DNA of 64,000 nt from assembly GCA_020634235.1 (NCBI GenBank), contig JACKCB010000001.1, positions 1,054,001 to 1,118,000 on the forward strand. The letters are read 5' to 3'. This document shows positions 1 through 8,920 of this stretch, one piece after another. The notes under the pieces were generated by a model. That model was not told where the DNA came from. It saw only the letters and a program-made list of their open reading frames with translations, and ran no database searches. Positions within the stretch are counted from its first letter, which is position 1; every line of letters begins with the position of its first letter. Origin of the DNA: Ardenticatenaceae bacterium. GTDB lineage: Bacteria; Chloroflexota; Anaerolineae; Promineifilales; Promineifilaceae. The position numbers and the translations under genes were made by a program.

Positions 1-587
1 AGATGTACAAAAACGGGCATCACCGGCAGCAAAAAGGTATAGGGACCACTGTCGGCGGCCATAGCGCACAGGTAAGCGCAGTAAGCCAGCAGCGTCGTCT
101 TGCCCGCCCCCGCCTCCCCGGCCAGAATCACCCGCCGCCCATTCAGCAGCAGGCCGCGCACAGACATGGCCGGCAGGGGCGGCCCGGCCACCTGCCCGGC
201 CAGCGCTGGCCAGGCCCGGGCCAGGGGGCGCGCCCCCAAATCAGGCGGCTGGCCCGGCTCAATTTCGTCGGGCGCGGCCAGCAGTTGCGGAAAAACAAAT
301 ATCTGTGACAGCTCCGCCCACTGATTGCCCAGGTGAAAGCTTTGCACATAGGCCGCCGTCTCCACCTGGAAACGCTTCTCCACCCCGGCCCGCACCCAGG
401 TCTGTGTCTCCCGCACGCGGCTCACCGATTGGTCACGCAGCTGCAGCAGGCGCGGCAAAACGCGGTACAGGCCAATTGCCAGGGCCGCCCCCAGGATCAG
501 GCCAATAAACAGGGAGATGAGGTCTAGCCGCCAGCCAGAGCCGCTCTGCAACAGCCAGAATGCAAGCACCACAAACAATCCACGCAA
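1..587 (-). CDS. Membrane-anchored NACHT/STAND-type NTPase (partial)
   Basis: The gene runs off the left edge, so only the N-terminal ~195 residues are visible. No ATG opens the frame. After an in-frame stop at 593-591 the candidate starts are TTG 587, TTG 578 or GTG 572; I used the longest. Two hydrophobic stretches come first (FVVLAFWLL and LISLFIGLILGAALAIGLY), then a charged region of ~100 residues and a clear P-loop, GEAGAGKTTLLAY, followed by a sensor-like hydrophobic strand. This order (TM anchor, linker, P-loop after NGRRVIL) is typical of membrane-tethered NACHT or other STAND ATPases, which act as signalling or defence switches. The C-terminal sensor repeats lie outside the window. 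The ATPase is certain; the exact family is inferred. Confidence 0.7.
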   Translation of the reverse strand, partial: MRGLFVVLAFWLLQSGSGWRLDLISLFIGLILGAALAIGLYRVLPRLLQLRDQSVSRVRETQTWVRAGVEKRFQVETAAYVQSFHLGNQWAELSQIFVFPQLLAAPDEIEPGQPPDLGARPLARAWPALAGQVAGPPLPAMSVRGLLLNGRRVILAGEAGAGKTTLLAYCAYLCAMAADSGPYTFLLPVMPVFVH

Positions 588-673
588 CAGTCAATCAACC
601 GGCGGACTTCGTCGCCGCCAACACACCGGGAAATATCGTGCCATGTTAACACAAAAAGCCTGTTTGGCCATTG

Positions 674-702
674 TTGTACAAGCCTGCCATTGGGCCTATA
701 AT
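674..702 (+). promoter_or_regulatory. Sigma-A-type promoter of the lactate permease gene
   Basis: TTGTAC at 674-679 and a perfect TATAAT at 697-702 are separated by 17 bp. The expected start of transcription (~708-710) is only a few bases before the ATG at 712, so the mRNA would be leaderless or nearly so. Confidence 0.7.
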
Positions 703-711
703 GCCGCCATT

Positions 712-2283
712 ATGGCACTTCCACCGCTGACGATCTTCAATGTCTTGCTGGCGGCAACCCCCCTGCTGCTGGTACTCTACCTGATGATTGGCCGCCATTG
801 GGGTGGCGAAAAGGCCGGCCCGGCCGGGTGGCTGGCCGCCCTCCTCATCGCCATTTTTGCTTTTGGGGCCAACGGGCAACTGTTGGTCGTGGCTTTCGGC
901 CGGGCACTGCTCCTCTCCCTGTTTGTTTTGTACATCATCTGGATGGCCCTGCTGCTGTATAACGTGGTCAACGAAGCCGGGGCCATCAAAGTCATTGGCC
1001 AGGAGCTGCCTGGCGTGGCTCCGGACCGGCCGGGGCAGGCCCTGCTCATCGCCTGGCTGTTCGGCTCCTTCTTGCAAGGGGCATCTGGCTTTGGCGTGCC
1101 GGCCGCCGTGGCCGCGCCGCTGCTGGTGGGCCTGGGCTTCCAGGCCAACATCGCCGTCGCCGCCGCCCTCGTCGGCCACGCCTGGGCCGTGACCTTTGGC
1201 TCGCTGGGTTCTTCGTTCATCTCCCTCATTGCCGCCACTGGCCTGCCCGGCGAAGAGCTGGCCAGCGCCGCGGCCCTCATGCTGGCCGTCTGCTGCCTGG
1301 GCTGCGGCCTGGCCGTGCTGTGGGCCGCCGGTGGCCGGGCCGCCCTGCGCCGGCGCTGGGTCTTCCTGCTGGTGCTGTCCGTGGTGATGGGCGGCATGCA
1401 GTGGGCCCTGGCCGTAGCCGGCTTCTGGACGCTGGCCGCCATGGGGGCCGGGCTGGTAGGGCTGCTGGTGGGCATTGCCGAGTTCCGCTATTCGATTTTT
1501 GACCTGGGCTTTTTGCGCTACCGGGGCAGCGAGCGCCGCGTGGCCGCCAGGCTGGACTGGCCGCGCCTGAGCAAGGCGCTGGCCCCCTACCTGATCCTGG
1601 TAGTCGTGATTGTGTTGGGGCAGTTGGCCTTCGACAAGCCGCTAAACGTGGTGAAGCTCAACTTGAATTTCCCGGCAGTGATGACCTCGTTTGGCTGGGA
1701 GACCCCGGCCGGGACGGGGCGCTCCATCAGCCTATTTGGCCATGCCGGGGCGCTGCTGCTGTATGCCAGCGGGCTGAGCTATCTCTGGTTCCACTGGCGC
1801 GGCACGCTGCAAACAGACCATCCCTACCGCGGCCGGGTGATTGTGCGCAAAACGGTGCGCGGTTCGGTCAAATCCACCATCAGCGTGGTGGCCCTGGTGG
1901 CCATGGCCCTGGTGATGGAGCACGCCGGCATGACCCAACTGCTGGCCAACGCCCTCAGCCAGAACACCGGCGCATTATTCCCGTTCATCAGCCCGTTCAT
2001 CGGGGCGTTGGGGGCGTTCATGACCGGCAGCAACACCAACAGCAACGTCGTTTTCGGCCAATTGCAGTTGCAAACGGCCAATGCCTTGCAGCTTTCGGTG
2101 GCCGTGATTCTGGCGGCGCAGACGGCCGGCGGAGCCATTGGCAGCAGCTTTGCCCCGGCCAAGGTAGTGGTGGGCTGCAGCACGGTGCACGGCGCGGACG
2201 ATGGCCAGGTGCTGAAGCTGGCCACGCTGTACGGCCTGGGCATCATCACCGTGGTGGGCGTGCTGGCGATGATTTTCAGCTAG
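712..2283 (+). CDS. lctP: L-lactate permease (LctP/LldP family)
   Basis: Inner-membrane proton-coupled uptake of lactate or glycolate. The 523-residue protein has 12 or more hydrophobic segments and LctP-family signatures such as GASGFGVPAAVAAPLLVGLGF-like glycine/alanine-rich helices, HAWAVTFGSLG, and GSNTNSNVVFG near the end. The frame is open upstream to 517, but the ATG at 712 is chosen: it follows a consensus promoter at 674-702, the upstream extension is not hydrophobic, and the resulting length suits the family (~520-560). The lutABC lactate oxidation genes at 25.3-28.1 kb in the same window fit a lactate substrate. The only unusual point is the likely leaderless transcript. Confidence 0.9.
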   Translation: MALPPLTIFNVLLAATPLLLVLYLMIGRHWGGEKAGPAGWLAALLIAIFAFGANGQLLVVAFGRALLLSLFVLYIIWMALLLYNVVNEAGAIKVIGQELPGVAPDRPGQALLIAWLFGSFLQGASGFGVPAAVAAPLLVGLGFQANIAVAAALVGHAWAVTFGSLGSSFISLIAATGLPGEELASAAALMLAVCCLGCGLAVLWAAGGRAALRRRWVFLLVLSVVMGGMQWALAVAGFWTLAAMGAGLVGLLVGIAEFRYSIFDLGFLRYRGSERRVAARLDWPRLSKALAPYLILVVVIVLGQLAFDKPLNVVKLNLNFPAVMTSFGWETPAGTGRSISLFGHAGALLLYASGLSYLWFHWRGTLQTDHPYRGRVIVRKTVRGSVKSTISVVALVAMALVMEHAGMTQLLANALSQNTGALFPFISPFIGALGAFMTGSNTNSNVVFGQLQLQTANALQLSVAVILAAQTAGGAIGSSFAPAKVVVGCSTVHGADDGQVLKLATLYGLGIITVVGVLAMIFS

Positions 2284-2323
2284 CGTTGCGCCGCATATCG
2301 AATCCGTGCCGGCGGATGGTGGA

Positions 2324-2956
2324 TTAGAGGAGTTGGCGAGCTTGCAAGTCGGCCAGGAGTGGCTCCAGGCCGGTGAAGGTGTGGACGGTCATGCCCAGGG
2401 CCGCCGCCGCGGCGGTGTTGCGGGCCTGGTCGTCGATGAAGTAGACCTGCCCCGGCCGGGCACCCAAACGAGCCAGGGCCATCTCAAACGCGGCCGGGTC
2501 CGGCTTGGCCACCCCAATGCGGTGGGAGTTCACAATGGCGTCGAAAAAATGGGCAATGTGATAATGCCCGGCCAGCCAGCCTTCCAGCCGGTCATCGGCG
2601 TTGCTAAGGATGCCCAGCCGGTAGCGGCCATGCAGCCGGGCAAGCAGATCACGCATGGCCGGCAGCAGCCCCTCCCCGGCAAAGAGCTGGCGCAGGAATT
2701 GGGTTTGGGCTTCCCGGCCGGGGATGTTGTGCGGCGTTAGCAGGGCGTCCCACATTTCAGCCCCGGTCATGCGCCCCGTTTTGGCCGCCTGCCACTCTGG
2801 CCCGGTGTAAAAGGCCAGCCACATCGCCCGGCCATCGGGGTAGCCCAACTGCCGGGCCAGTTCATCCCGCTGCCGCCGCACCCCGGCCGGGTCCAACGGC
2901 ACCTGAATGACCCCCCCAAAGTCAAACAAAATCGTGGTAATGGGCAGCGCGCTCAT
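2324..2956 (-). CDS. HAD-superfamily hydrolase (subfamily IA)
   Basis: A 210-residue phosphatase-like protein. HAD motif I is FDFGGV near residue 12, with the nucleophile Asp; the usual second Asp is Gly, as in the YihX-like branch. Motif II is LSNAD, motif III is the Lys of GVAKPDPAAF, and motif IV is YFIDDQARN. The helical cap lies between motifs I and II. The start at 2956 overlaps the stop of the upstream guanylate kinase (ATGA), so the two are translationally coupled and transcribed leftward. The likely substrate is a small sugar or nucleotide phosphate, but nothing in the sequence fixes it. Confidence 0.85.
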   Translation of the reverse strand: MSALPITTILFDFGGVIQVPLDPAGVRRQRDELARQLGYPDGRAMWLAFYTGPEWQAAKTGRMTGAEMWDALLTPHNIPGREAQTQFLRQLFAGEGLLPAMRDLLARLHGRYRLGILSNADDRLEGWLAGHYHIAHFFDAIVNSHRIGVAKPDPAAFEMALARLGARPGQVYFIDDQARNTAAAAALGMTVHTFTGLEPLLADLQARQLL

Positions 2957-3573
2957 AAGACGATCGGCTTGTGGTCCACGCGGGTCCGCGTCGCCTCCAT
3001 GATACACAGGATGGTATCCACCGTCTCCTCGGCCCGGCCCTGGGCATTGACCACACAGTAATCGAACTCCTGAATGCGCCGCATCTCCTGCCGGGCGGTG
3101 GCAATGCGCAAATTCAGCCCTTCCGGCGTCTCCGACTTGCGCTCGTGCAGGCGGCGGACCATGGCCGCTTCCGATTCGGCAATGAGGAAGATGAAGACGG
3201 CGGAGGGCACCAGCCGCCGGATGGTGGCCGCGCCCTGGGCGTCTACGCGCATAATCACGTCTTTGCCGCTGGCCAGGGCGTCCCGAATCTGCTGCTTGGG
3301 CACTCCCTTGTAGTCGTTGTAGACCACGGCGTACTCCAACAGTTCCTCGGCCTCAATCATGCTGGCGAACTGGTCGGTGGTGTAGAAGAAATAGTCGCGG
3401 CCGTGGATTTCACCCGGCCGGGGTGGGCGCGTGGTAGCCGTAACCACAAAGTAGAAGGAATCCGGCCGGCGGTCGATGAGATGGCGGGCAATGGTATCTT
3501 TGCCCACCCCAGACGGGCCGGAAATGACAATTAACAGCGGGTAACGGGGGCGGTCATAGGGGTCCTTGATCAA
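2953..3573 (-). CDS. gmk: Guanylate kinase-like nucleoside monophosphate kinase
   Basis: Phosphorylates GMP (or a related NMP) to the diphosphate with ATP. The 206-residue protein has a Walker A GPSGVGKD at residues 19-26, the GMP-binding TRPPRPGEIHGRDYFF segment and the lid-region Arg-rich stretch. Classical Gmk has GPSGVGKGT and YGNYYGT; here these are GVGKDT and YNDYKGVP, so this is a divergent branch. It could be the housekeeping enzyme or a paralogue. It overlaps the downstream HAD gene by 4 bp, which suggests a shared nucleotide-related task (inference). Confidence 0.8.
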   Translation of the reverse strand: MIKDPYDRPRYPLLIVISGPSGVGKDTIARHLIDRRPDSFYFVVTATTRPPRPGEIHGRDYFFYTTDQFASMIEAEELLEYAVVYNDYKGVPKQQIRDALASGKDVIMRVDAQGAATIRRLVPSAVFIFLIAESEAAMVRRLHERKSETPEGLNLRIATARQEMRRIQEFDYCVVNAQGRAEETVDTILCIMEATRTRVDHKPIVL

Positions 3574-3574
3574 G

Positions 3575-3602
3575 TTGCACCTGTCACTTTCATTCGTATA
3601 AT
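3575..3602 (+). promoter_or_regulatory. Promoter of the FmdB-type gene
   Basis: TTGCAC (3575-3580), a 16-bp spacer and perfect TATAAT (3597-3602). A start near 3609 gives a ~45-nt leader with AAGAGGTAA as ribosome binding site before the ATG at 3654. Confidence 0.7.
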
Positions 3603-3653
3603 GGAATGTGAAACTGAGGTCAAGAGCTAAAGCTAGAGCAAGAGGTAAGCCAG

Positions 3654-4049
3654 ATGCCCTATTATGATTTTCGCTGCGCTGACTGTCGCCGGGCAGTCAG
3701 GCTGTTTTTTAGCTACAGCGACTACGAAACCGCCCGGCCGGGCTGCCCCCACTGTGGCAGCAACCAGCTCAGGCGGCGCATCAGCCGGATTGCCGTGGCC
3801 AAATCGGAAGAGTCGCGCATGGACATGCTGGCCGACGACAGCATGCTGGCCGGACTGGATGAGGATGATCCCCGATCCCTGGGCAAATTTATGCGCAAGA
3901 TGGGCCAGGAAATGGGCGAAGACCTGGGGGACGAGTTCCACGAGGTGGTCAACCGCCTGGAGCGCGGCGAATCGCCGGAGGCGATTGAACAATCTATGCC
4001 GGAACTGGGAGCCGCCGACAGCGCGCTGGGTGGCGACGGGCTGCTCTAG
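3654..4049 (+). CDS. FmdB-family zinc-ribbon regulatory protein
   Basis: A 131-residue protein opening with the FmdB signature MPYYDFRC, then CADC (residues 8-11) and CPHC (~31-34), which form a zinc ribbon. The tail is acidic and Met/Glu-rich. FmdB-type proteins are small, usually uncharacterised zinc proteins thought to act in regulation. The gene stands alone, with its own promoter and a good Shine-Dalgarno sequence, between two leftward genes. No partner can be inferred. Confidence 0.85.
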   Translation: MPYYDFRCADCRRAVRLFFSYSDYETARPGCPHCGSNQLRRRISRIAVAKSEESRMDMLADDSMLAGLDEDDPRSLGKFMRKMGQEMGEDLGDEFHEVVNRLERGESPEAIEQSMPELGAADSALGGDGLL

Positions 4050-4066
4050 CGCTATCCTCCGGCGGC

Positions 4067-5752
4067 TCAGTTCCGGCCGGTGTTAAAGATCCGCACGTGC
4101 CGGTTGGGTTCCCGGCCGTAGCTGTGGGAGACCAGGTTGGCCTGGCGAGCCAACTGGTGTTGGTAGCGGCGGACAGAAGCCCCGGCCGGGGTCAAGTCAA
4201 TGGCCGGTTCGCCAGCCTGTATCCGAGCAATCGCTCGCTCAGCCTCAGCCACCGCAAACTCAAAAGGGTCGCCGGCATTCACCTCCAGGTGATACACCTC
4301 AGCCAGCGCATTCTGCATCTGGTTCACCGTATTGGCCCGCAGCACGTAGATGGGAATCCGGCGCTGTTCCGCGTCCAAAATCACCCGTTGGCGACGGCGG
4401 TAGTAACTTTTCAGGGTGAAGAGTACCTCGGCCGCCCCAACGTCGTTAACCACGTCAATTTCCACGCCCAACCGTTTGGCCGCCTGATACAGCCGGTTGC
4501 GCGCCACGCCGTAGGGATAGATGCGGCGGGAGCGCGCCTCTTTGTCGGCGGTCACCTGCTCGCTGCGGCTGGTGCTGCGCCCGCGCCCGGCCGGGCGATC
4601 TTCGCCGTTGGCCCCATCCGCACGGCGGCCCGGGCGACCACCTGATTCCCGTGTTTCGCGTGGCTCGCGCAAATCCCCGCGCCCGGCCGGGAGACGGCCG
4701 GTGAGCGTGGGCGACGCCGACGCATTCTCTTCCCGCTCCACGTGAATCTTGCCCTCGGCATCGCGGTAGCGAACCTCAACGCCCAACATCCGGCCGCGCA
4801 GCATGGCATCTACGGCCCCGGTCACGTCCTGATGGATAGCCAGCCGCTGCCGCTCCTGAATCTCGATCAACACGTCGAAGGTGGGGGGAGCGCGCCGCTC
4901 CAGCACCGTCTTTTGCGTTCCCCGCCGCCGCGCCTCTTCGTCAGACAGGGTCACGCTTTCAATGCCCCCCACCAGGTCAGACAGGGTGGGGTTCAGCAGC
5001 AGATTCTCCAGCGTATTGCCGTGCGCCGTGCCAATAAGCTGCACACCACGTTCATTGATGGTGCGCGCCGCTTCCGCTTCCCGCTCCCGGCCAATTTCGT
5101 CGATGACAATCACTTCCGGGTTGTGGTTTTCCACCGCCTCAATCATCGTCTCGTGCTGGTGCGCCGGCCGGGGCACCTGCATGCGCCGGGCGCGCCCCAC
5201 CGCCGGATGGGGGATGTCGCCATCGCCGCCAATCTCGTTGGAGGTATCGACGATGATAACCCGCTTCTTTTCGGCCAGGATGCGGGCCATTTCGCGCAGC
5301 ATGGTCGTCTTGCCCACCCCCGGCCGGCCCAGGAGCAAGATGCTCTTGCCCTCTTCTACAATGTCGGCAATGATGTCGATGGTGCCATAGACCGCCCGCC
5401 CCACGCGGCAGGTCAGCCCCACCACGCTGCCGCGCCGGTTACGAATGGCCGATATCCGGTGCAAGGTGCGCGCCAGGCCGGCCCGGTTATCATCATCCAG
5501 GTCGCCAATGCCGTCGACCACGGCATCCAGCTCCGCCTGGGTCACTTCGCTGTCACGCAGGGTAATCTCGCCATCTACAAAGCGGGCCGATGGACGCCGT
5601 CCCAGGTCCATGACCACTTCCAGCAGCTCGTCCTGGCGACCGGTGGCGATAATTTGCTCGCGGACATTGGTGGGCAGGACCCCCAACAAACTTTCCAAAT
5701 CGCGGTGTGCCTGTTCGGCAATCTGCTCTGCACTAATCGTTGTAATACTCAT
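4067..5752 (-). CDS. AAA/SpoIIIAA-like ATPase with C-terminal R3H domain (Ycf45 type)
   Basis: A 561-residue predicted nucleic-acid-binding ATPase. Walker A LLGRPGVGKTT is at ~140-150, Walker B PEVIVIDEIG at ~212-221, and the arginine-rich YPYGVARNRLYQAAKRLGV region begins near 411. The last ~60 residues form an R3H domain (RQANLVSHSYGREPNRHVRIF-type core) for single-stranded nucleic acid. Residues ~345-410 are a low-complexity Arg/Gly/Glu linker, partly encoded by copies of the genome's CCGGCCGG palindrome. Close relatives occur in cyanobacteria, plastids and Chloroflexota; the cellular role is not established. It follows the GNAT-like gene by 42 bp and may share its transcript. Confidence 0.85.
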   Translation of the reverse strand: MSITTISAEQIAEQAHRDLESLLGVLPTNVREQIIATGRQDELLEVVMDLGRRPSARFVDGEITLRDSEVTQAELDAVVDGIGDLDDDNRAGLARTLHRISAIRNRRGSVVGLTCRVGRAVYGTIDIIADIVEEGKSILLLGRPGVGKTTMLREMARILAEKKRVIIVDTSNEIGGDGDIPHPAVGRARRMQVPRPAHQHETMIEAVENHNPEVIVIDEIGREREAEAARTINERGVQLIGTAHGNTLENLLLNPTLSDLVGGIESVTLSDEEARRRGTQKTVLERRAPPTFDVLIEIQERQRLAIHQDVTGAVDAMLRGRMLGVEVRYRDAEGKIHVEREENASASPTLTGRLPAGRGDLREPRETRESGGRPGRRADGANGEDRPAGRGRSTSRSEQVTADKEARSRRIYPYGVARNRLYQAAKRLGVEIDVVNDVGAAEVLFTLKSYYRRRQRVILDAEQRRIPIYVLRANTVNQMQNALAEVYHLEVNAGDPFEFAVAEAERAIARIQAGEPAIDLTPAGASVRRYQHQLARQANLVSHSYGREPNRHVRIFNTGRN

Positions 5753-5794
5753 TCACTCCTACCAATAGCAGTACAGGGTAACGCCTGTGGGAGA

Positions 5795-6868
5795 TCAGGC
5801 ATGGGGTGGAACACGCGCCTTCAGCCGCTTTTTGGCGGTTAGGGGCCGCTCCGGCCGGTAGGGGCGCGTGAAGGGGGTGGGTGGGGTGGTCACGCCCTGG
5901 GTTTGCAGCGCGGGGGAGAGTTCCGGCGCTTCAGAACGCACTTTATGGACGGTATGTTTGACCATGACCGCCTGGCTGCCCCACAGGGCGAAGCCTTCGC
6001 GGGCCAGTTCTGTTTGCAGCCAGCTCTGGTAACGGCGCACGCAGCAGTAAACGGGGTGGCCTTCGCGCGGGGGGCTGAACTGCAGGGCGGCGCGGATGAT
6101 GTCGCTGGCCTGGGCCTGGGCATTGGGATGGATGAAGAAGCGCAGCCAGCTTGCGCCAGGGCCATCTTGCACGTGTACAAAGGCGGTCAGCTCGTCACCA
6201 TGCTCGCGCAGCACCCAGAGGGTGCCGTCTTCGGGCGGGCCTGGCTCGACCATCTGGATGAGGGGAGGGACGATGTGGGCATAGAGGAGGGCCATTTCCC
6301 AGTCATCTTCGGGATGGTAGCTGCTGAAGAGATGGGGAACCCCGGCCGGGGCTTCGCCGGCCACGGACCCTTCGCAAACCCAGATATCCTGCCGGGTGTA
6401 GATGGCAAAACCAGCCTGGCGCAGGAGTGCCAGCTGCGGGCTAAGCTCGTCTACTTCGGCCACCAGGCTGTGCACGCCGCGCCGCCCAACCTCGGCCACC
6501 ACGCCATCTAGCAGGGGCAGCCAGACATCTTCCAGGGGCGGGTTAGAATCCGGGGTAGGGAGTTCGTCGGGGGGGGCTTCGGGCAGGTCCCCGGCCGGGG
6601 CCAGGTCGCGGCCATTGGTGGCCCCCAGGTAGATCAGGCAGGCGCGGGCGCTGTCATCACTGATGTGCAGTTGCACAAAACCGGCAGCCTCCCCCTTCTC
6701 AGCGCGCCAGACAAAGGTGAGGTCATCGCCACCGGTGAAGAGGCTGTGCAGCGCTCCCCACAATGGCTGCCAGTTCTTGGTCAGTGCAGTTTCTGCGTGC
6801 AGCAAGGCACCTTTTTCGCTAAGGCGGTGGATGAGGGCCAAGTCACGCAGGCTAAAGGGACGTGCCAT
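5795..6868 (-). CDS. GNAT-like uncharacterised protein
   Basis: A 357-residue soluble protein. I chose the ATG at 6868 (MARPFSLRDLALIHRL), because the upstream 34 codons look non-coding. It resembles tandem divergent GNAT folds: residues ~100-200 carry LVAEVDELSPQLALLRQAGFAIYTRQDIW, the strand-helix-strand end of an acetyltransferase, and the C-terminal half repeats a similar pattern ending GFALWGSQAVMVKHT. No clear acetyl-CoA Q/RxxGxG/A motif is visible, so enzymatic activity is uncertain. It lies 88 bp behind the MFS exporter and 42 bp before the R3H ATPase. Confidence 0.55.
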   Translation of the reverse strand: MARPFSLRDLALIHRLSEKGALLHAETALTKNWQPLWGALHSLFTGGDDLTFVWRAEKGEAAGFVQLHISDDSARACLIYLGATNGRDLAPAGDLPEAPPDELPTPDSNPPLEDVWLPLLDGVVAEVGRRGVHSLVAEVDELSPQLALLRQAGFAIYTRQDIWVCEGSVAGEAPAGVPHLFSSYHPEDDWEMALLYAHIVPPLIQMVEPGPPEDGTLWVLREHGDELTAFVHVQDGPGASWLRFFIHPNAQAQASDIIRAALQFSPPREGHPVYCCVRRYQSWLQTELAREGFALWGSQAVMVKHTVHKVRSEAPELSPALQTQGVTTPPTPFTRPYRPERPLTAKKRLKARVPPHA

Positions 6869-6956
6869 TAACAAAAGTTTAGCAGGAGCCAGACAGCAGC
6901 GCAAGCAGTTTTGATGAGCCGGGCATGAGGCGCGGCTGCCGCCGGGCACCGGCGTG

Positions 6957-8345
6957 TTAGTGGCCACCACCTCCGCGGGCTAACCCGGCCGGGGCGTTTT
7001 CTTCCCGGCCGGGGACCACCAGGCGCAGCGCCAGCAGCAGCAGCACAGCCATCAGCGCCCCCCACAGAATGAACGGCGCAACCGGGCCAATCCCCTGGAA
7101 GATCGCCCCCCCGATGAGCGGGGCCAGGGCATTGGCGGCGCTTAGAAAGGCCGCCGAGATACCCAGCATCCCACCCACCTCGTCACTGCGCACACGCTTG
7201 GTGATGAGGCTGTTAATAGAAGGCTGCAAGATACCACCACCAATGGCCACCGGAACCATGGCCACCAAAATCCAGGCCAGACCCAGCCAGCCCGCATCGG
7301 CCTCGTCCGGCAGGGCAATGGGCACGTCGTTGGTGGGTGGTGTCTCGCCCGGCAGTTGGCGTTCGCCGCTTAACTCGGCGGTCAGCTCAGCCTCGGAATA
7401 CCAGGGCACCGGCCGGGCTGGGGTCAGCCCCACCGCCAGCAGCCCACCCGCCAGCAGCCCCAGGCCGGCAAAAATCAGCCGCCGGTCGCCATACTGCCGG
7501 CTCCAACGGCCAATCAGGCCACCCTGCACCGCCACCACAATAATGCCTACAAAGACAAACACCAGCGCATTCCCGGCCGCGTTCAACCCCAGCCGGCTCA
7601 GCGTGAAGAGCGACAAAATCTGCTCAAAGCCCCCAAAAGCAATCTGCTGGGCAAAGATGAGGACCAGCAAGACGCCCACGGCCGGGTGGCTAATGGCCTG
7701 GATCATGGCATTGAGCGAGAAAGCCCCTTTGTGGGCGCCACGCCCGCGCTTCTCTTCCGGCAGCGTCTCTTCAAACCAGAAGATGGTCAGCAGCAGCGAC
7801 AAGCCGGAGAAGGCAGCGGCGACAAAGGCCGGCACGTGGTAATTGTTGCCCGATACGGCCAGCGAAAGAAAAGCGATGACCGGGCCAATGATGAAACCCA
7901 GGCCAAAAGCAGCCCCAATCAGCCCCAGCCCCTGGGTGCGCGTTTTCTCCGTGGTGCTGTCACTGATGGCCGCCTGGGCGGTGGAGATGTTGGCCCCGGA
8001 AATGCCATCGATAATGCGCGAGAAAAAGAGGAGCCACAGGTTGGTGGCCAGTCCCAGGATGAGGAAACCAATGAACGTGCCAATCTGGCTGACAACCAGC
8101 ACCGGCTTGCGCCCATAGCGGTCAGAGAGGCGGCCGAGGACTGGAGCGCCAATGAACTGCATCATTGGGTAGATCGCGCCCAGCAGCCCAATGGTGAAGG
8201 GATCGGCCCCGAACGATGTGGCATACAGCGGCATCAAGGGGATGATGATGGTCAGGCCCAGCAGGTCTACCAGCACAATGATGAAGATCGGCAGTATCTT
8301 CTTGAAGTCAAGCTTATCTTCGGCAACAGCGGTCGTGTCGGTCAT
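6957..8345 (-). CDS. MFS drug-efflux transporter (TetA/DHA1-like)
   Basis: A 462-residue membrane protein with ~12 helices. The cytoplasmic loop motif GRLSDRYGRKPVL lies between helices 2 and 3, and the antiporter-type GxxxGPxxG pattern is present as GLGFIIGPVIAFL. An extra hydrophilic loop of ~45 residues (PARPVPWYSE to PDEADAGW) sits in the second half. DHA1 proteins expel drugs or metabolites using protons. It is third in a leftward set headed by a PadR repressor, an arrangement typical of inducible multidrug efflux; the ligand is unknown. Confidence 0.85.
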   Translation of the reverse strand: MTDTTAVAEDKLDFKKILPIFIIVLVDLLGLTIIIPLMPLYATSFGADPFTIGLLGAIYPMMQFIGAPVLGRLSDRYGRKPVLVVSQIGTFIGFLILGLATNLWLLFFSRIIDGISGANISTAQAAISDSTTEKTRTQGLGLIGAAFGLGFIIGPVIAFLSLAVSGNNYHVPAFVAAAFSGLSLLLTIFWFEETLPEEKRGRGAHKGAFSLNAMIQAISHPAVGVLLVLIFAQQIAFGGFEQILSLFTLSRLGLNAAGNALVFVFVGIIVVAVQGGLIGRWSRQYGDRRLIFAGLGLLAGGLLAVGLTPARPVPWYSEAELTAELSGERQLPGETPPTNDVPIALPDEADAGWLGLAWILVAMVPVAIGGGILQPSINSLITKRVRSDEVGGMLGISAAFLSAANALAPLIGGAIFQGIGPVAPFILWGALMAVLLLLALRLVVPGREENAPAGLARGGGGH

Positions 8346-8420
8346 AATGTTGTTTCGTGTCCCATGAATGAGTTACCGGGCTGAGGCGGGTCTTGGGTCC
8401 ACCGCAACCTACCCCGGCAG

Positions 8421-8879
8421 CTAGAAGGCAGGCAGCAGCGGCCGGAACCAGGGAATGCCTAACAAAGTGATGATGGCGGCAATGGTGAAGAAGATGGCCG
8501 CGTTCTTGTGTTTGCCGGCGTCGGTTGCCGCTTTTTTGGAGCGGGAACGGCCGACGTGCGCCAAAACGAGTACCAGGATCATGACCGTGATGTGCTCCAC
8601 TGACCAAAAACGCAGGTCGGCATCAGCCATCGATGCCCCGAAGTCGCTGAAGGCAGCCTTGGTGATGGGGCTTAACAGGAAGTAGAGGAGCAGCCCCAGG
8701 AGAACCTGGGTGTCTACGGCGATGGTGTAATACAGCCCCAACTGGTTGTCCAGGTTGGTCCAGCTCTTCTTGCCGAACCAGCCATACAGGGCCAGGCCGG
8801 CGGCAGCCAGGCCAATCAGGACAACAAACCAGCGCACAATGTTGTGTAGGGCCAGGACAATGGTATAGGCGTCGTTCAT
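8421..8879 (-). CDS. Small four-helix membrane protein
   Basis: A 152-residue protein with four clear hydrophobic segments (about residues 15-33, 48-68, 90-110, 127-147). Histidines sit in HNIVRW and VEHITVMILVLVLAHVGR, positions that could ligate haem as in cytochrome b561-like bundles, but this is only a possibility. It lies 41 bp after the PadR gene and 75 bp before the MFS gene, so it is probably co-regulated with them. Confidence 0.6.
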   Translation of the reverse strand: MNDAYTIVLALHNIVRWFVVLIGLAAAGLALYGWFGKKSWTNLDNQLGLYYTIAVDTQVLLGLLLYFLLSPITKAAFSDFGASMADADLRFWSVEHITVMILVLVLAHVGRSRSKKAATDAGKHKNAAIFFTIAAIITLLGIPWFRPLLPAF

Positions 8880-8920
8880 GAAGTAGATCCTCCGATGCGA
8901 TTTTGTGAGTTTGCGGGCGC

